Program-made: the position numbers and the translations under genes
The notes under the pieces: model-generated
Told to the model about the DNA's origin: nothing
Database searches by the model: none
Seen by the model: only the letters and a program-made list of their open reading frames with translations
Shown here: positions 18,223 to 29,341 of the stretch, piece by piece
Numbering within the stretch: position 1 is the stretch's first letter
How the letters are laid out: every line of letters begins with the position of its first letter
Source of the DNA: Flavobacterium phycosphaerae
Lineage (GTDB): Bacteria > Bacteroidota > Bacteroidia > Flavobacteriales > Flavobacteriaceae
Length of the DNA: 64,000 bases
Direction of reading: 5' to 3'
Assembly: GCF_010119235.1 (NCBI RefSeq)
Contig: NZ_JAAATZ010000001.1
Location: forward strand, 1,518,501 to 1,582,500

Positions 18223-19578
18223 ATGAAAATTAAATTTTTGGGAGGAGCAGGTACCGTGACAGGTTCCAAAACATTAGTTGAAAGCAATGGAGTTCGAATT
18301 TTGATTGATTGCGGACAATTTCAGGGAATCAAGCCACTAAGAGAACTTAACTGGGAGCCTCTTCCGATTTTGCCCAACACCATTGATTTTGTTTTGTTGA
18401 CGCACGGCCATTTAGACCATTGCGGTTGGCTGCCAAGGTTAGTCAATCAAGGTTTTGAAGGTAAAATTTATTGTACTTCTCCAACCAAAGACATAGCTAA
18501 ATTGATTTTGTTAGACAGTGCTAAAATTCAGGAAGAAGAAGCCGAACGCGCCAATAAAGAAAAGTTTTCCAAACATGAAAAAGCTGAGCCACTGTATGAT
18601 TTAACACAAGCCGAGCAGGTATTTCCCTTATTTCGAGTAATCAAACCGAATGAAGAAGTGCAACTGGATGCCGAAATAACAGCCACTTTTAGTAATGCCG
18701 GACACATTATCGGGGCCTGTTCTATCGAATTGAAACTGGAGAACAAAACGTTGGTTTTTTCCGGAGATATTGGCCGAGATGACGATGTGCTGATGTATCC
18801 TCCAACCAAACCCAAAATCGCCGATTATATTTTTCTGGAAAGTACATACGGTAACCGAATTCATCAGGAAGAAGACGTCAAACTTTCTTTAGAAACCTAT
18901 ATCAACAATGCATTTCAAGCAGGTGGTACCGTGATCATTCCGAGTTTTGCTGTTGAAAGAGCACAAAGCATTATGTATTTGCTATGGCAACTAAAGGAAG
19001 AAGACAAACTCCCTGATATCCCTTATGTTATTGATACGCCCATGGGCATAAGTGTTTTGGAGGTTTTTACGAAAAATAAAAATTGGCACAAACTTTCCGA
19101 AAGTGATTGCATAGCAATGTGTAAAATGTTTACGATGAACACTGATTATCAGGAAACAGTTGATACAATTTATGATACGCAACCTAAAGTAGTTATAGCT
19201 GCCAGCGGAATGATTACCGGCGGAAGAGTCTTAAGTTATTTAGAACGCTACATCAGTTTGCCCGAAACCACCATTATCATTGTGGGCTATCAAGCCGAGG
19301 GAACTCGTGGAAGAAAATTACTCGAAGGAGCCACTGAATTAAAAATCTACGGAAAATATTATCCTGTTTTAGCCAAAATTCTGGAAATAGAAGGTTTGTC
19401 AGCACATGGCGATCAAAACGATTTGCTCAATTGGCTTTCAGCACTGCAGTCTAAACCCCAAAAAGTTTTTTTAGTCCATGGCGAAAACCAACCGGCGGAT
19501 GAGTTGCGCATCAAGATTCAGGAGCGTTATGGGTTTATTTGTTCTGTTCCTATGATGGGGCAAGAGTTTGAACTGTAA
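18223..19578 (+). CDS. MBL-fold beta-CASP nuclease (RNA-processing exonuclease-like)
   Basis: 451 aa metallo-beta-lactamase-fold hydrolase with a beta-CASP insertion, related to CPSF73/YSH1-type RNases. Zinc motifs in order: THGHLDHCGWLP (HxHxDH), GHIIGACS, FSGDIGRDDD. Beta-CASP motifs: FLESTYGNR (motif A), VIIPSFAVERAQ, AASGMITGGRVLSYLE, GYQAEGTRGRKLLEG, and EGLSAHGDQNDL (motif C), then FLVHGE. All expected metal ligands are present, so it should be active, probably on RNA. It is paired with the ATP-cone nuclease upstream. Confidence 0.88.
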   Translation: MKIKFLGGAGTVTGSKTLVESNGVRILIDCGQFQGIKPLRELNWEPLPILPNTIDFVLLTHGHLDHCGWLPRLVNQGFEGKIYCTSPTKDIAKLILLDSAKIQEEEAERANKEKFSKHEKAEPLYDLTQAEQVFPLFRVIKPNEEVQLDAEITATFSNAGHIIGACSIELKLENKTLVFSGDIGRDDDVLMYPPTKPKIADYIFLESTYGNRIHQEEDVKLSLETYINNAFQAGGTVIIPSFAVERAQSIMYLLWQLKEEDKLPDIPYVIDTPMGISVLEVFTKNKNWHKLSESDCIAMCKMFTMNTDYQETVDTIYDTQPKVVIAASGMITGGRVLSYLERYISLPETTIIIVGYQAEGTRGRKLLEGATELKIYGKYYPVLAKILEIEGLSAHGDQNDLLNWLSALQSKPQKVFLVHGENQPADELRIKIQERYGFICSVPMMGQEFEL

Positions 19579-19619
19579 AGTTTTAATACGATTTTAAGTT
19601 TTTCCTAATTCGATTTTAC

Positions 19620-19627
19620 TAGCTTTG
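19620..19627 (+). promoter_or_regulatory. -7 promoter element for the metal-uptake cluster
   Basis: TAGCTTTG fits TAnnTTTG and ends only 4 bases before the ATG at 19632. Transcription starting 4-6 bases after the motif would give a leaderless or almost leaderless mRNA. No TTG is seen at the usual distance upstream. Confidence 0.5.
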
Positions 19628-19631
19628 CATC

Positions 19632-20030
19632 ATGAATTTGAAAAAGCACATAAGTATTTTGCTGACTTTTTTCCTGTTGGTTTCCAACTTGGGGTTGGCG
19701 TTTAATGTGCATTATTGCGGAGGTAAAGTAGCTTCGGTTACTTTGCATGTGCCCACTGCTGAAGGTTCAGAAAAGAATTGTTGCGGTGCTGTTGAGCAAG
19801 AATCCAAATGTTGCAAAAACAAAATCATAAAATCTGAAATTAAATCAGAGCAGCTTATCGTCAAAAGTTTAACGTTCGCGGCTGATTACATTCCGGTTTA
19901 TAACGATTGGAAACCTATCGTTTTTACATCTAATTTTACTTTCAAAAAAACAGAGATTACGCCATACTATTGCGATGCCAATGCGCCGCCGTTTTATCTC
20001 TTGTACAGCCAATATACTTTCTACTCCTGA
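19632..20030 (+). CDS. HYC_CC_PP family small exported protein
   Basis: 132 aa with an N-terminal hydrophobic signal (KHISILLTFFLLVSNLGLAF). It carries the three named signatures of this Bacteroidota family: HYCGG right after the signal, paired cysteines (NCCG and KCCKN), and NAPPFYLLYS at the end. The cysteines and histidine suggest metal binding outside the cytoplasm. It starts a three-gene cluster with a TonB receptor and an HMA protein. The precise role is unknown. Confidence 0.8.
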   Translation: MNLKKHISILLTFFLLVSNLGLAFNVHYCGGKVASVTLHVPTAEGSEKNCCGAVEQESKCCKNKIIKSEIKSEQLIVKSLTFAADYIPVYNDWKPIVFTSNFTFKKTEITPYYCDANAPPFYLLYSQYTFYS

Positions 20031-20079
20031 TTTAATATTCGATAAAAGTTAATTTATACGAATATTAAAATCTATTATA

Positions 20080-22101
20080 ATGAAAAAAATACTGCTACTC
20101 TTAGCGCTATTGTTTTCAGTCATCACTTTTTCACAGGAAACGATTCAACAAGATTCCTTAAAAACAGTGACAGTGGAAGCCAAACGCAAAGGGTTAAAAA
20201 AATCACTTTCAGGAACCGCCAATACAACTGTAGTTACCAGCAAAGAATTACTAAAAGCGGCTTGTTGTAATTTGGCCGAAAGCTTCGAAACCAATCCGTC
20301 TATCGATGTGAATTTTTCGGATGCCTTGACAGGAACCAAACAAATAAAGATGCTCGGGTTAACCAGTCCCTACATCATGATTACCGAAGAAAATATTCCT
20401 TCAGTGCGCGGCGCTTCTCAAGCTTATGGGTTGTCTTTTACTCCGGGAACTTGGGTAGAAAGTATCCAAATTACCAAAGGAGCCGGCAGCGTTGTAAATG
20501 GCTATGAGAGTATTTCGGGTCAAATTAACACCGAGTTAATCAAACCCATGAAAGACATTCCCTTTTTTCTGAATGCTTACGGCTCGACCGATTCCCGTTT
20601 TGAATTAAATACCCATTTCAATAAGAAAGTTTCAGATTATTGGGCTACCAGTTTGTTTGTACACGGCAATGCCCGAGTGTCAAAAAACGATATGAATGAT
20701 GATGGCTTTCTTGACAATCCGTTGGGAAGACAGTTTAATGTAGCCAACCGTTGGCAATTTGCCAATCCGGAAACAGGTTGGGTGGCGTTTTTAAATCTTC
20801 GTTTTATGAAAGATGAAAAGCAAACCGGTCAGCTTAATTTTGATCCTAACAGAGATAAAGGAACAACCAATTATTGGGGTTCTGAAATCAATACGGAACG
20901 ATTGGATTTTACTTCTAAAGTGGGTTATGTTTTCAAGGATATGCCGTATCAAAGCATTGGCTTTCAAAATGCTTTCAGCAGTCACAATCAAGGATCCTAT
21001 TTTGGTTTGAATCAATACGACATCAAGCAACAAAGCTATTACTCCAACCTGATTTTCAATTCGATTATCAGCAATACAATGCACAAATTTGCAACAGGGT
21101 TGAACTTCACGTATGATAAATATGCCGAGTTTGTAAACCTTGCCAATGTTAGTCGAATAGATAATTCAGTAGGTGCTTTTTTTGAATATACTTATGATGA
21201 TAGCGACAAGTTCAGTTATATTTTGGGTGGAAGATTCGATTATCACAATAGGTTAGGAGGGTTCTTCACCCCGAGATTGCACGTAAAATACAATCCTTGG
21301 GAAAAAGCCGTACTCCGATTTTCAGCCGGAAGAGGCAAGCGCGCCGCCAATATTTTTGCCGAAAACCAAAACCTATTTGCCAGCTCCCGAACCTTTTCGG
21401 TTTTAGATACTAATGGGAAAATTTATGGATTGAATCCGGAGATTGCTTGGAATTACGGAATCAGTTTTACTCAGAACTTTAAATTATTTGGCATGAATGC
21501 CGATACAACGGTTGATTTTTATCGCACTGATTTTCAAAATCAAGCCGTGGTGGATGTGATGAATTCGCCGCAACAAGTCTTGTTTTATAACTTAAAAGGG
21601 AAATCGTATGCTAATAGTTTGCAATTGGATTTCAATTTAGAAATTATCGAACACCTCAATCTGAGAACGGCTTATAAGTATTATGATATTTCGACCGATT
21701 ATCTTTCGGGGAGTTATCAGCGCCAGTTACAGGCAAAGCACCGTTTCTTTGCGAACTTAGAATATGAAACGCACATAGCCGAAAAAGGAAAACAATGGAA
21801 ATTTGATTATACATTCAATTGGTTAGGGAAACAGCAATTACCCAACACGGCAAGTAATCCGCATCATGACCAGTTGCCCGAGTTTTCTCCGTCATTTAGT
21901 GTGATGAACGCTCAAATTACCCGAACTTTTTCGAGTACTTTTGAAATGTATATCGGAGGCGAAAATATTGGAAATTACAGTCAGCACAAAGCCGTTTTGG
22001 GTAGCGAAAATCCATTCGGACCAACTTTTGATACCTCAATTGTGTATGCGCCTATTTTTGGCCAAATGTATTACGCCGGATTGCGATTTAAAATAAAATA
22101 A
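20080..22101 (+). CDS. TonB-dependent outer-membrane receptor, probably metal (copper) related
   Basis: 673 aa. Signal peptide at 1-18 (ends TFSQ), TonB box-like segment (DSLKTVTVEAKR), plug domain about 45-150, and a 22-strand barrel ending in aromatic-rich FGQMYYAGLRFKIK. The plug contains an adjacent Cys pair (KAACCNLAESFETNP). With the cysteine-rich HYC_CC_PP protein before and an HMA CxxC protein after, uptake or handling of copper or another soft metal is likely. The substrate is inferred from context, not proved by a motif. Confidence 0.85.
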   Translation: MKKILLLLALLFSVITFSQETIQQDSLKTVTVEAKRKGLKKSLSGTANTTVVTSKELLKAACCNLAESFETNPSIDVNFSDALTGTKQIKMLGLTSPYIMITEENIPSVRGASQAYGLSFTPGTWVESIQITKGAGSVVNGYESISGQINTELIKPMKDIPFFLNAYGSTDSRFELNTHFNKKVSDYWATSLFVHGNARVSKNDMNDDGFLDNPLGRQFNVANRWQFANPETGWVAFLNLRFMKDEKQTGQLNFDPNRDKGTTNYWGSEINTERLDFTSKVGYVFKDMPYQSIGFQNAFSSHNQGSYFGLNQYDIKQQSYYSNLIFNSIISNTMHKFATGLNFTYDKYAEFVNLANVSRIDNSVGAFFEYTYDDSDKFSYILGGRFDYHNRLGGFFTPRLHVKYNPWEKAVLRFSAGRGKRAANIFAENQNLFASSRTFSVLDTNGKIYGLNPEIAWNYGISFTQNFKLFGMNADTTVDFYRTDFQNQAVVDVMNSPQQVLFYNLKGKSYANSLQLDFNLEIIEHLNLRTAYKYYDISTDYLSGSYQRQLQAKHRFFANLEYETHIAEKGKQWKFDYTFNWLGKQQLPNTASNPHHDQLPEFSPSFSVMNAQITRTFSSTFEMYIGGENIGNYSQHKAVLGSENPFGPTFDTSIVYAPIFGQMYYAGLRFKIK

Positions 22102-22118
22102 TGTTAAAAATAAATACG

Positions 22119-22460
22119 ATGAAGAATATAATTTTAGGAATGATGTTGCTGTTTGTAGCACTTTCTACACAAGCTCAAGAAAAGAAAAATAAAAATGCCA
22201 AATACCAATTTGAAGTCAATGGTAATTGTGAACAATGCCAAAAACGAATTCAAAAAGCAGCCTATTCAGTTCCCGGGGTTAAATCGGCGACTTGGGATAT
22301 TGAAAGCCACAATTTGACGGTATTTTTGAACGAAGAAAAATGTTCGGTTTCAGATGTAAAAAAAGCCATTGCCAAAGTGGGTCACGATACCGATGATACA
22401 AAAGCAGAAGATACTGTTTATGAAAAACTGCATTCGTGCTGCAAATACGAAAGAAAATAA
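22119..22460 (+). CDS. Exported heavy-metal-associated (HMA) domain protein
   Basis: 113 aa with a signal peptide (MKNIILGMMLLFVALSTQAQ), so it acts in the periplasm. The HMA fold follows: VNGNCEQCQKRIQKA holds the metal-binding CxxC, then VPGVKSATWDIESHNLTVFL and VSDVKKAIAKVGHDT. It ends with a second Cys pair (HSCCKY). An in-frame ATG at 22101 overlaps the receptor stop (TAATG) and would add six residues; I prefer 22119 as it begins the signal peptide. It is the last gene of the metal cluster. Confidence 0.88.
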   Translation: MKNIILGMMLLFVALSTQAQEKKNKNAKYQFEVNGNCEQCQKRIQKAAYSVPGVKSATWDIESHNLTVFLNEEKCSVSDVKKAIAKVGHDTDDTKAEDTVYEKLHSCCKYERK

Positions 22461-22465
22461 TGTTG

Positions 22466-22494
22466 AAAGCTCCTCTTTTTGAGGGGCTTTTTTT
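22466..22494 (+). terminator. Terminator of the metal-uptake cluster
   Basis: Stem AAAGCTCCTC / GAGGGGCTTT (22466-22475 and 22481-22490, one T-G pair), loop TTTTT, followed by a T-run, 5 bp after the HMA gene stop. Confidence 0.88.
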
Positions 22495-22557
22495 ATTTGA
22501 AATACTTTCGACTAATAATTTTATCTTTACACCAACTAACGAATTACCGTCTTTGCT

Positions 22558-23193
22558 ATGAGCGATTTTTATAAAAAGATATTGGACAATAATAAACAAT
22601 GGGTCGAGAACCAATTGAAGATTGATCCTAATTATTTCAAAGATTTATCACAAGGTCAAAATCCGCCTTTGTTGTGGATTGGTTGTTCTGATAGTCGCGT
22701 TCCGGCCAATGAAATTATAGGGGCCAAACCGGGAGAAGTTTTCGTGCACCGTAACATTGCCAATATGGTGGTGCATTCGGATATGAATATGCTGAGCGTT
22801 TTGGATTATGCTGTGAATGCTTTGAAAATTAAACATGTTATTGTTTGTGGTCATTATGGTTGCGGAGGGATTAAAGCAGCTATGGGCAACACTTCTATCG
22901 GTATTATTGATAATTGGATTCGTCATATTAAAGATGTTTATCGTTTGCATCATCAGGAATTGAATGCTATTGAAAATGAAACCGATCGTTTTAATCGTTT
23001 TGTAGAAGTGAACGTTATTGAGCAAGTTTTTGATTTGGCCAAAACTTCTATCGTACAATCTGCATGGATGAATGGTCAAGAATTAACGCTTCACGGTTGG
23101 GTTTATGGTTTAAATTCGGGCTTTGTGACGGATTTGAATGTAAATTTCAGCAGTAATAAAGACTTAGACGATGTTTATCAATTAGAATTTTAA
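22558..23193 (+). CDS. Beta-class carbonic anhydrase
   Basis: Cytoplasmic zinc enzyme that interconverts CO2 and bicarbonate, 211 aa. Zinc and active-site motifs are present: CSDSRVPANEI (Cys zinc ligand with the Asp-Arg dyad), HRNIANMV, and CGHYGCGGIKAA (His and Cys zinc ligands). No signal peptide. It overlaps the next gene through TAATG, so the two are translationally coupled. Confidence 0.96.
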   Translation: MSDFYKKILDNNKQWVENQLKIDPNYFKDLSQGQNPPLLWIGCSDSRVPANEIIGAKPGEVFVHRNIANMVVHSDMNMLSVLDYAVNALKIKHVIVCGHYGCGGIKAAMGNTSIGIIDNWIRHIKDVYRLHHQELNAIENETDRFNRFVEVNVIEQVFDLAKTSIVQSAWMNGQELTLHGWVYGLNSGFVTDLNVNFSSNKDLDDVYQLEF

Positions 23194-23936
23194 TGCGCAA
23201 AGTTCTACTACTAATCAGCTTTCTTTTTATTTCAAATCAGTATTTGAATGCTCAGGGCATGACCCAAAATCAGCGGGTTTGGTTTGCTTATTCCGGACAA
23301 TATAAGGTTTCCAAAAACTGGGGCTATCATATTGAAGCGCAATTCAGAATGGACAATCAATTGGAACAGAATGTACAAAACATCTACCGAATCGGAGCGG
23401 TTTATTTTATTTCACCTTCTAAAAATCTAACCTCCGGATATGCTTTAGTTAATACGTTTGACGCAGCGACTGAACGTTTCTTTAAAGAAAATAGGCTTTG
23501 GGAACAGTTTCAATACAATAAAAAATGGCACGAAAACAAAAATGTCATGACACATCGATTGCGGTTGGAACAGCGCTGGGTAGGCTCGATTGGAATGGTT
23601 GACGGAAATCCGGTTTCAACAGGGAGTAATTGCCAAAACCGATTGCGTTATCTGAATCGGAATTTATTTCACATCACCAATTTGAAAGCTACCGATGAAG
23701 AAATTTATGCCGTGTTGCAAAATGAGTTCTTTGTCACTTTGGGTGATAATAAAGTCAATTCCAATATAGTTGACCAAAACCGTTTTTTGATTGGTTTGGG
23801 ACTGAATTATAATAATCACATCCGTTTGGAGGTAGGCTATATGAATCACTTTGTGAATTCTAATGCCAAAGCTGACGTGATGAATCACACGATTTCTATT
23901 TCGTTAATTCAGAACCTAAATTTGCAAAAACAATAG
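23193..23936 (+). CDS. DUF2490 outer-membrane beta-barrel protein
   Basis: 247 aa. A signal peptide (MRKVLLLISFLFISNQYLNAQ) is followed by alternating beta strands with aromatic girdles (RVWFAYSGQYKV, WGYHIEAQFRMD, HRLRLEQRWVG), fitting the DUF2490 family of small outer-membrane barrels. The function is unknown. Its start codon overlaps the carbonic anhydrase stop. Confidence 0.82.
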   Translation: MRKVLLLISFLFISNQYLNAQGMTQNQRVWFAYSGQYKVSKNWGYHIEAQFRMDNQLEQNVQNIYRIGAVYFISPSKNLTSGYALVNTFDAATERFFKENRLWEQFQYNKKWHENKNVMTHRLRLEQRWVGSIGMVDGNPVSTGSNCQNRLRYLNRNLFHITNLKATDEEIYAVLQNEFFVTLGDNKVNSNIVDQNRFLIGLGLNYNNHIRLEVGYMNHFVNSNAKADVMNHTISISLIQNLNLQKQ

Positions 23937-24020
23937 CAGAGTTTAACTTTTTAAAATGCGGTTATCCCAAAAAAAGCTTAATTTCACGCTCGAATTTTAT
24001 CTATTTTAATTTTATAATCC

Positions 24021-24704
24021 ATGAATGACTTTAATTGGATGCAATTGCTAAATCCTGAATTTTACATTACCATGTCTATTGGCGGTGTACAAGTGGGTCT
24101 TTGGATTGTGTTGTTTATAGTGTTTGCCGAAACAGGTCTTTTTGCCGGTTTCTTTTTGCCGGGAGACAGTTTACTTTTCTTAGCCGGAATTTACAGCCGT
24201 GATTTAGTAGAGAATTTTACGTTTATACCAAGTGATTTGGTAAACGTGACCTTGTTGTCAGTATTAGTGGCTGTGGCAGGAATATTTGGCAATATGATGG
24301 GTTATTGGTTTGGTTCTAAAAGTGGTTATTATTTATACAAAAAAGAAGATAGTTTTTGGTTTAAGAAAAAATACCTAATTCAGTCCAAAGATTTCTTTGA
24401 AAGATATGGCGGAAAAGCTATCATATTCGCTCGTTTTTTACCAATTGTAAGAACTTTTGCGCCAATTGTTGCCGGAATTGTGACAATGGATAAAAAGAAA
24501 TTTATGTTCTATAATATTGTGAGTTCTTTCCTTTGGTCGTTTGTTTTGATTTTTTCAGGACATTATTTATACGGAATGTTTTTAGAGAAATTTGATATCG
24601 ATTTAAAGCACCATATAGAGAAAATTGTTATCGCAATCATATTGATTTCAACTTTTCCGGTATTTCTTAAAATGATAAAGAAAACCCCGAAACAAGCAGA
24701 ATAG
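24021..24704 (+). CDS. DedA-family (VTT domain) inner-membrane protein
   Basis: 227 aa, with about five hydrophobic segments. DedA signatures: ETGLFAGFFLPGDSLLFLAG near residue 50, GNMMGYWFGSKSG, and FFERYGGKAIIFARFLPIVRTFAPIVAG near 135-160. Family members act in lipid carrier (undecaprenyl phosphate) or phospholipid translocation and in membrane integrity. It stands alone, followed by a strong terminator. Confidence 0.92.
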   Translation: MNDFNWMQLLNPEFYITMSIGGVQVGLWIVLFIVFAETGLFAGFFLPGDSLLFLAGIYSRDLVENFTFIPSDLVNVTLLSVLVAVAGIFGNMMGYWFGSKSGYYLYKKEDSFWFKKKYLIQSKDFFERYGGKAIIFARFLPIVRTFAPIVAGIVTMDKKKFMFYNIVSSFLWSFVLIFSGHYLYGMFLEKFDIDLKHHIEKIVIAIILISTFPVFLKMIKKTPKQAE

Positions 24705-24710
24705 AGCACA

Positions 24711-24743
24711 AAAAAAGCGCCTCAAATCTTGAGGCGCTTTTTT
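24711..24743. terminator. Bidirectional terminator between dedA-type gene and envelope protein
   Basis: Perfect 15-bp inverted repeat (AAAAAAGCGCCTCAA, loop ATC, TTGAGGCGCTTTTTT) which serves both converging genes; it touches the stop codon of the reverse-strand gene at 24742. Confidence 0.93.
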
Positions 24744-27119
24744 ATTGTAAATCAATTGTTTTTTCTTCCTGAAATAATTGTCCGTCATTAGTTATTCCTT
24801 CAATGATAACTTTAGCTTTTGGCTTATTGTAATTGGTGATTTCAAAAGTAAATTGACCGTTTTCATCAGTAACTATGCTTGAAGCCCAATGCAATAATCC
24901 ATAGTTGTTAAAGCCACTGCTTTGACTGTTTTCATAATCGGCATTTTTAAAACCAAAATATCGAGCAAAACCTTCTTTAAAATAAAAGGAGTTGATGTCC
25001 TGTTTGACAACAGCATTAGGGATATTTTTTTTAGTATAAATTTTAATAACGCCCATGTTGTTTTTTATGCTCGGCACAATAGCATACGGGCTAAGGTATA
25101 TTTCGTCAATTTCACTCATGTCCATTATACCTAATTCGTCGTGAGACATCAGTACTCTGCCATTTATAGTGATTTCAGGTGTTGGTTGTGCTGCGTGTAA
25201 AGAATTGCGGTTTCTGCTGTAAACCGTTATATGCAGACCGCTTCTGGCTACATCAAAACCATTAGATTGTATAAAAACCAATAAATCCTGACGTTCCATA
25301 GTTTCATCTACTTTAAAAGCTCTGAGACTTCCGTTTCCTAACTTGTTTTCATAGGTTAAACTTTTTTTAGCAGGAGCTTTAATTTTAACCTCTTTCAGTT
25401 GGATAACATTTGCGGCAAACTTAGGAATGTCAAAGTCGTTCATAACCAAAATGTCACTTTCAGTTTCTGTACAGCCTTCGGGAATGTTTATTTTGAAGGG
25501 TTTATAAAATGGTTTTTTCCTATTGAGTACTTGTGGATTTAGTTTGGTTTTAATGATATCAAAATTGGGAAGCTTTTGTAAAGACATTGTAACAAAAGTT
25601 GAATCAGCAATAAGGATGTGCTCAAAAAGATAATCTCCTTTTTCAGTAACATCGGCTGACATCATAATGAAATCTTTATAAGAGACCAACTTTACTTTGT
25701 GGTATGGTTTGTTAATGATCTTGGGGTCGATAGTGCCTTTTAAATTTACACCAATATCGAAACTGTAATTGGCTGATGGCGTAGTTGTTTTTAGGTAATT
25801 CCAGATATATTTTGACTTTTCCTGATTTAATAAAGCTAAATCAAGTTCATAATATTGGGCTCTTCCCGGCGAGTTGAAATAATAACCGGTATTTTGTAAT
25901 GGTTCATTTAAATAGGGATTAATGGTTAATCCGGAAAAAATAGTGTTGTCCTTGTCATAACTTTTAGTGTTCTCGGGTAAAATAGTAATGCTCATGCTGG
26001 TGTTTTGAAAAGGACTATTGCCGGTTAATATTATTTTGCCATTGTTTTTGTTCTTATTTACTAAGGTTGTTGCGGTGTCCTTAAAATTCGGATGGGTATA
26101 AATCAAGCGTTCGCTCCACTGTTGCAAATCGCTGTCTATAATTCGTAATGTATTGATGCCTTCAAAGAGTTCGGTATTGTTTATCGCGATAACTTGCTCC
26201 AATTCGGCATTGAACTGTATATCATATAAGATAGATTTTTGGTCTTGATGTACCAACAAATAAAACTTTTTTGAATTTAACAAATTGGAAGTAGTACTGT
26301 TAGTTTTGATTTTAATAATGGTTTTCCCTTCAATCGAGAAGTTGTTTACGGCTAATGCAAATCCCATTTTTTCCGGACTTGGCAACTGCTTTTCATAGGT
26401 TTTGTTACTGTAGCGCAACATTACTTTTAGCGGTTCTTCTGTTGGTGTGATTTCGAATTTTCCTAAACCAAATCGATTTAGTTTAGCTGTTTTTAAAACG
26501 GTACCACTGCCATTTTCTATTGAAACTTCCAAATTCTCAGGGCTATTGCCTCTGCAGTCTTTTACTTGAACACCAACCGAGTTGGAAATGCCGCTGATAA
26601 GATTACCTCCTTCGGGTTTGAGATGAATTTCGAGTGTTTCCGAGTTTGCTTTTTTGGAGTTTTTTATGCCTTCTTCCGGATTAATGATATTGATTTTGGT
26701 AATGGTTGATTCGTCTTCGCTAAAATTATTCATCCAGTTGGTATAAACTTGAATGTAATAGTTCCCGGAATGCATCGCTGGCTTAAGGTCAATCTTTCCT
26801 GAAAATGTCCCATTGCTGGCAAAAACTAATTTTTCTGAAAGTTGAGTTCCTTTTTCATCATATAAAACAATGTAAACATTGGTGGTGAAATAAGGCTTAC
26901 TGGTTTTTCGGTTGATAATGTAGCCCTGATACCAAATGGCCTCATTGGTAATAAAAGTTGTTTTGTCTAAATGAAGATGTATGGCTTCACGTTCCAAATC
27001 AAAATAATTCTCAAGTACCGCTGATATTTTGTCTTTGTTTTCATCAATTGCATTTTGAGAGTATAAATTTTGTATAAGCAAAAACGCAATAAATAAAAAA
27101 GAAGGTTACACTTTCGCAT
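24742..27119 (-). CDS. Large exported envelope protein with MG2-like and TonB plug-like domains, frameshifted
   Basis: With one base restored the protein has 792 aa. The N-terminus from the ATG at 27119 reads MRKCN and then, after adding one T to the six-T run (forward 27095-27100), LLFLFIAFLLIQNLYSQ, a clean signal peptide. Without the fix the frame has no ATG and only a TTG at 27081. Next comes a macroglobulin-like MG2 region (AIHLHLDKTTFITNEAIWYQGY, about 30-130), and near residues 610-700 a plug-like domain (DLLVFIQSNGFDVARSG, PEITINGRVLM, GVIKIYTKK). It is an outer-membrane-associated Bacteroidota family of unknown function. Confidence 0.75.
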
Positions 27120-27174
27120 CCGATAAGGTTTTAAATCGATTTTAAAAGTATAGATATTTATTTACAAAACAAAT

Positions 27175-27208
27175 AAAAAAAACGCCCCAATTTCTTGAGG
27201 CGTTTTTT
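27175..27208 (-). terminator. Terminator after groEL
   Basis: Inverted repeat AAAAAACGCCCCAA / TTGAGGCGTTTTTT with loop TTTC and one mismatch, 43 bp beyond the groEL stop on the reverse strand. Its core resembles the terminator at 24711. Confidence 0.82.
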
Positions 27209-27250
27209 GTTTTTATAGAAACATTGCTACGCAAGATTCTCTATTTTGCA

Positions 27251-29205
<1,955 letters not shown>

Positions 29206-29248
29206 AATTATATGTATTTATGTTATTAGAATGTTTGGTTTCGGTTTT

Positions 29249-29264
29249 TCAGAAATTGTGCCAA
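29249..29264 (-). promoter_or_regulatory. Sigma-54-like promoter candidate upstream of groES
   Basis: Reverse strand TTGGCACAATTTCTGA, 44 bp before the groES start. The -24 half (TTGGCAC) matches the sigma-54 consensus exactly; the -12 half (CTGAA in place of TTGCA) matches 3 of 5. No CIRCE operator is seen. A sigma-54 activator is encoded upstream at 31938. The call rests on a short motif. Confidence 0.4.
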
Positions 29265-29287
29265 GCCTTGTAAACTGACATTTTTTC

Positions 29288-29321
29288 CTAAAAAAAATGC
29301 CAGCATGTCAGCGCTGGCATT
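29288..29321 (-). terminator. Terminator of the miaB-secG operon
   Basis: Stem AATGCCAGC / GCTGGCATT (forward 29296-29304 and 29313-29321) with an 8-base loop and, on the reverse strand, a following T-run. It separates secG from groES. Confidence 0.88.
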
Positions 29322-29341
29322 ATATTTTTGGTATGTTTTAT

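Noticed and set aside
29206..29290. CIRCE/HrcA operator upstream of groES
   Set aside because: The TTAGCACTC-N9-GAGTGCTAA inverted repeat is not found.
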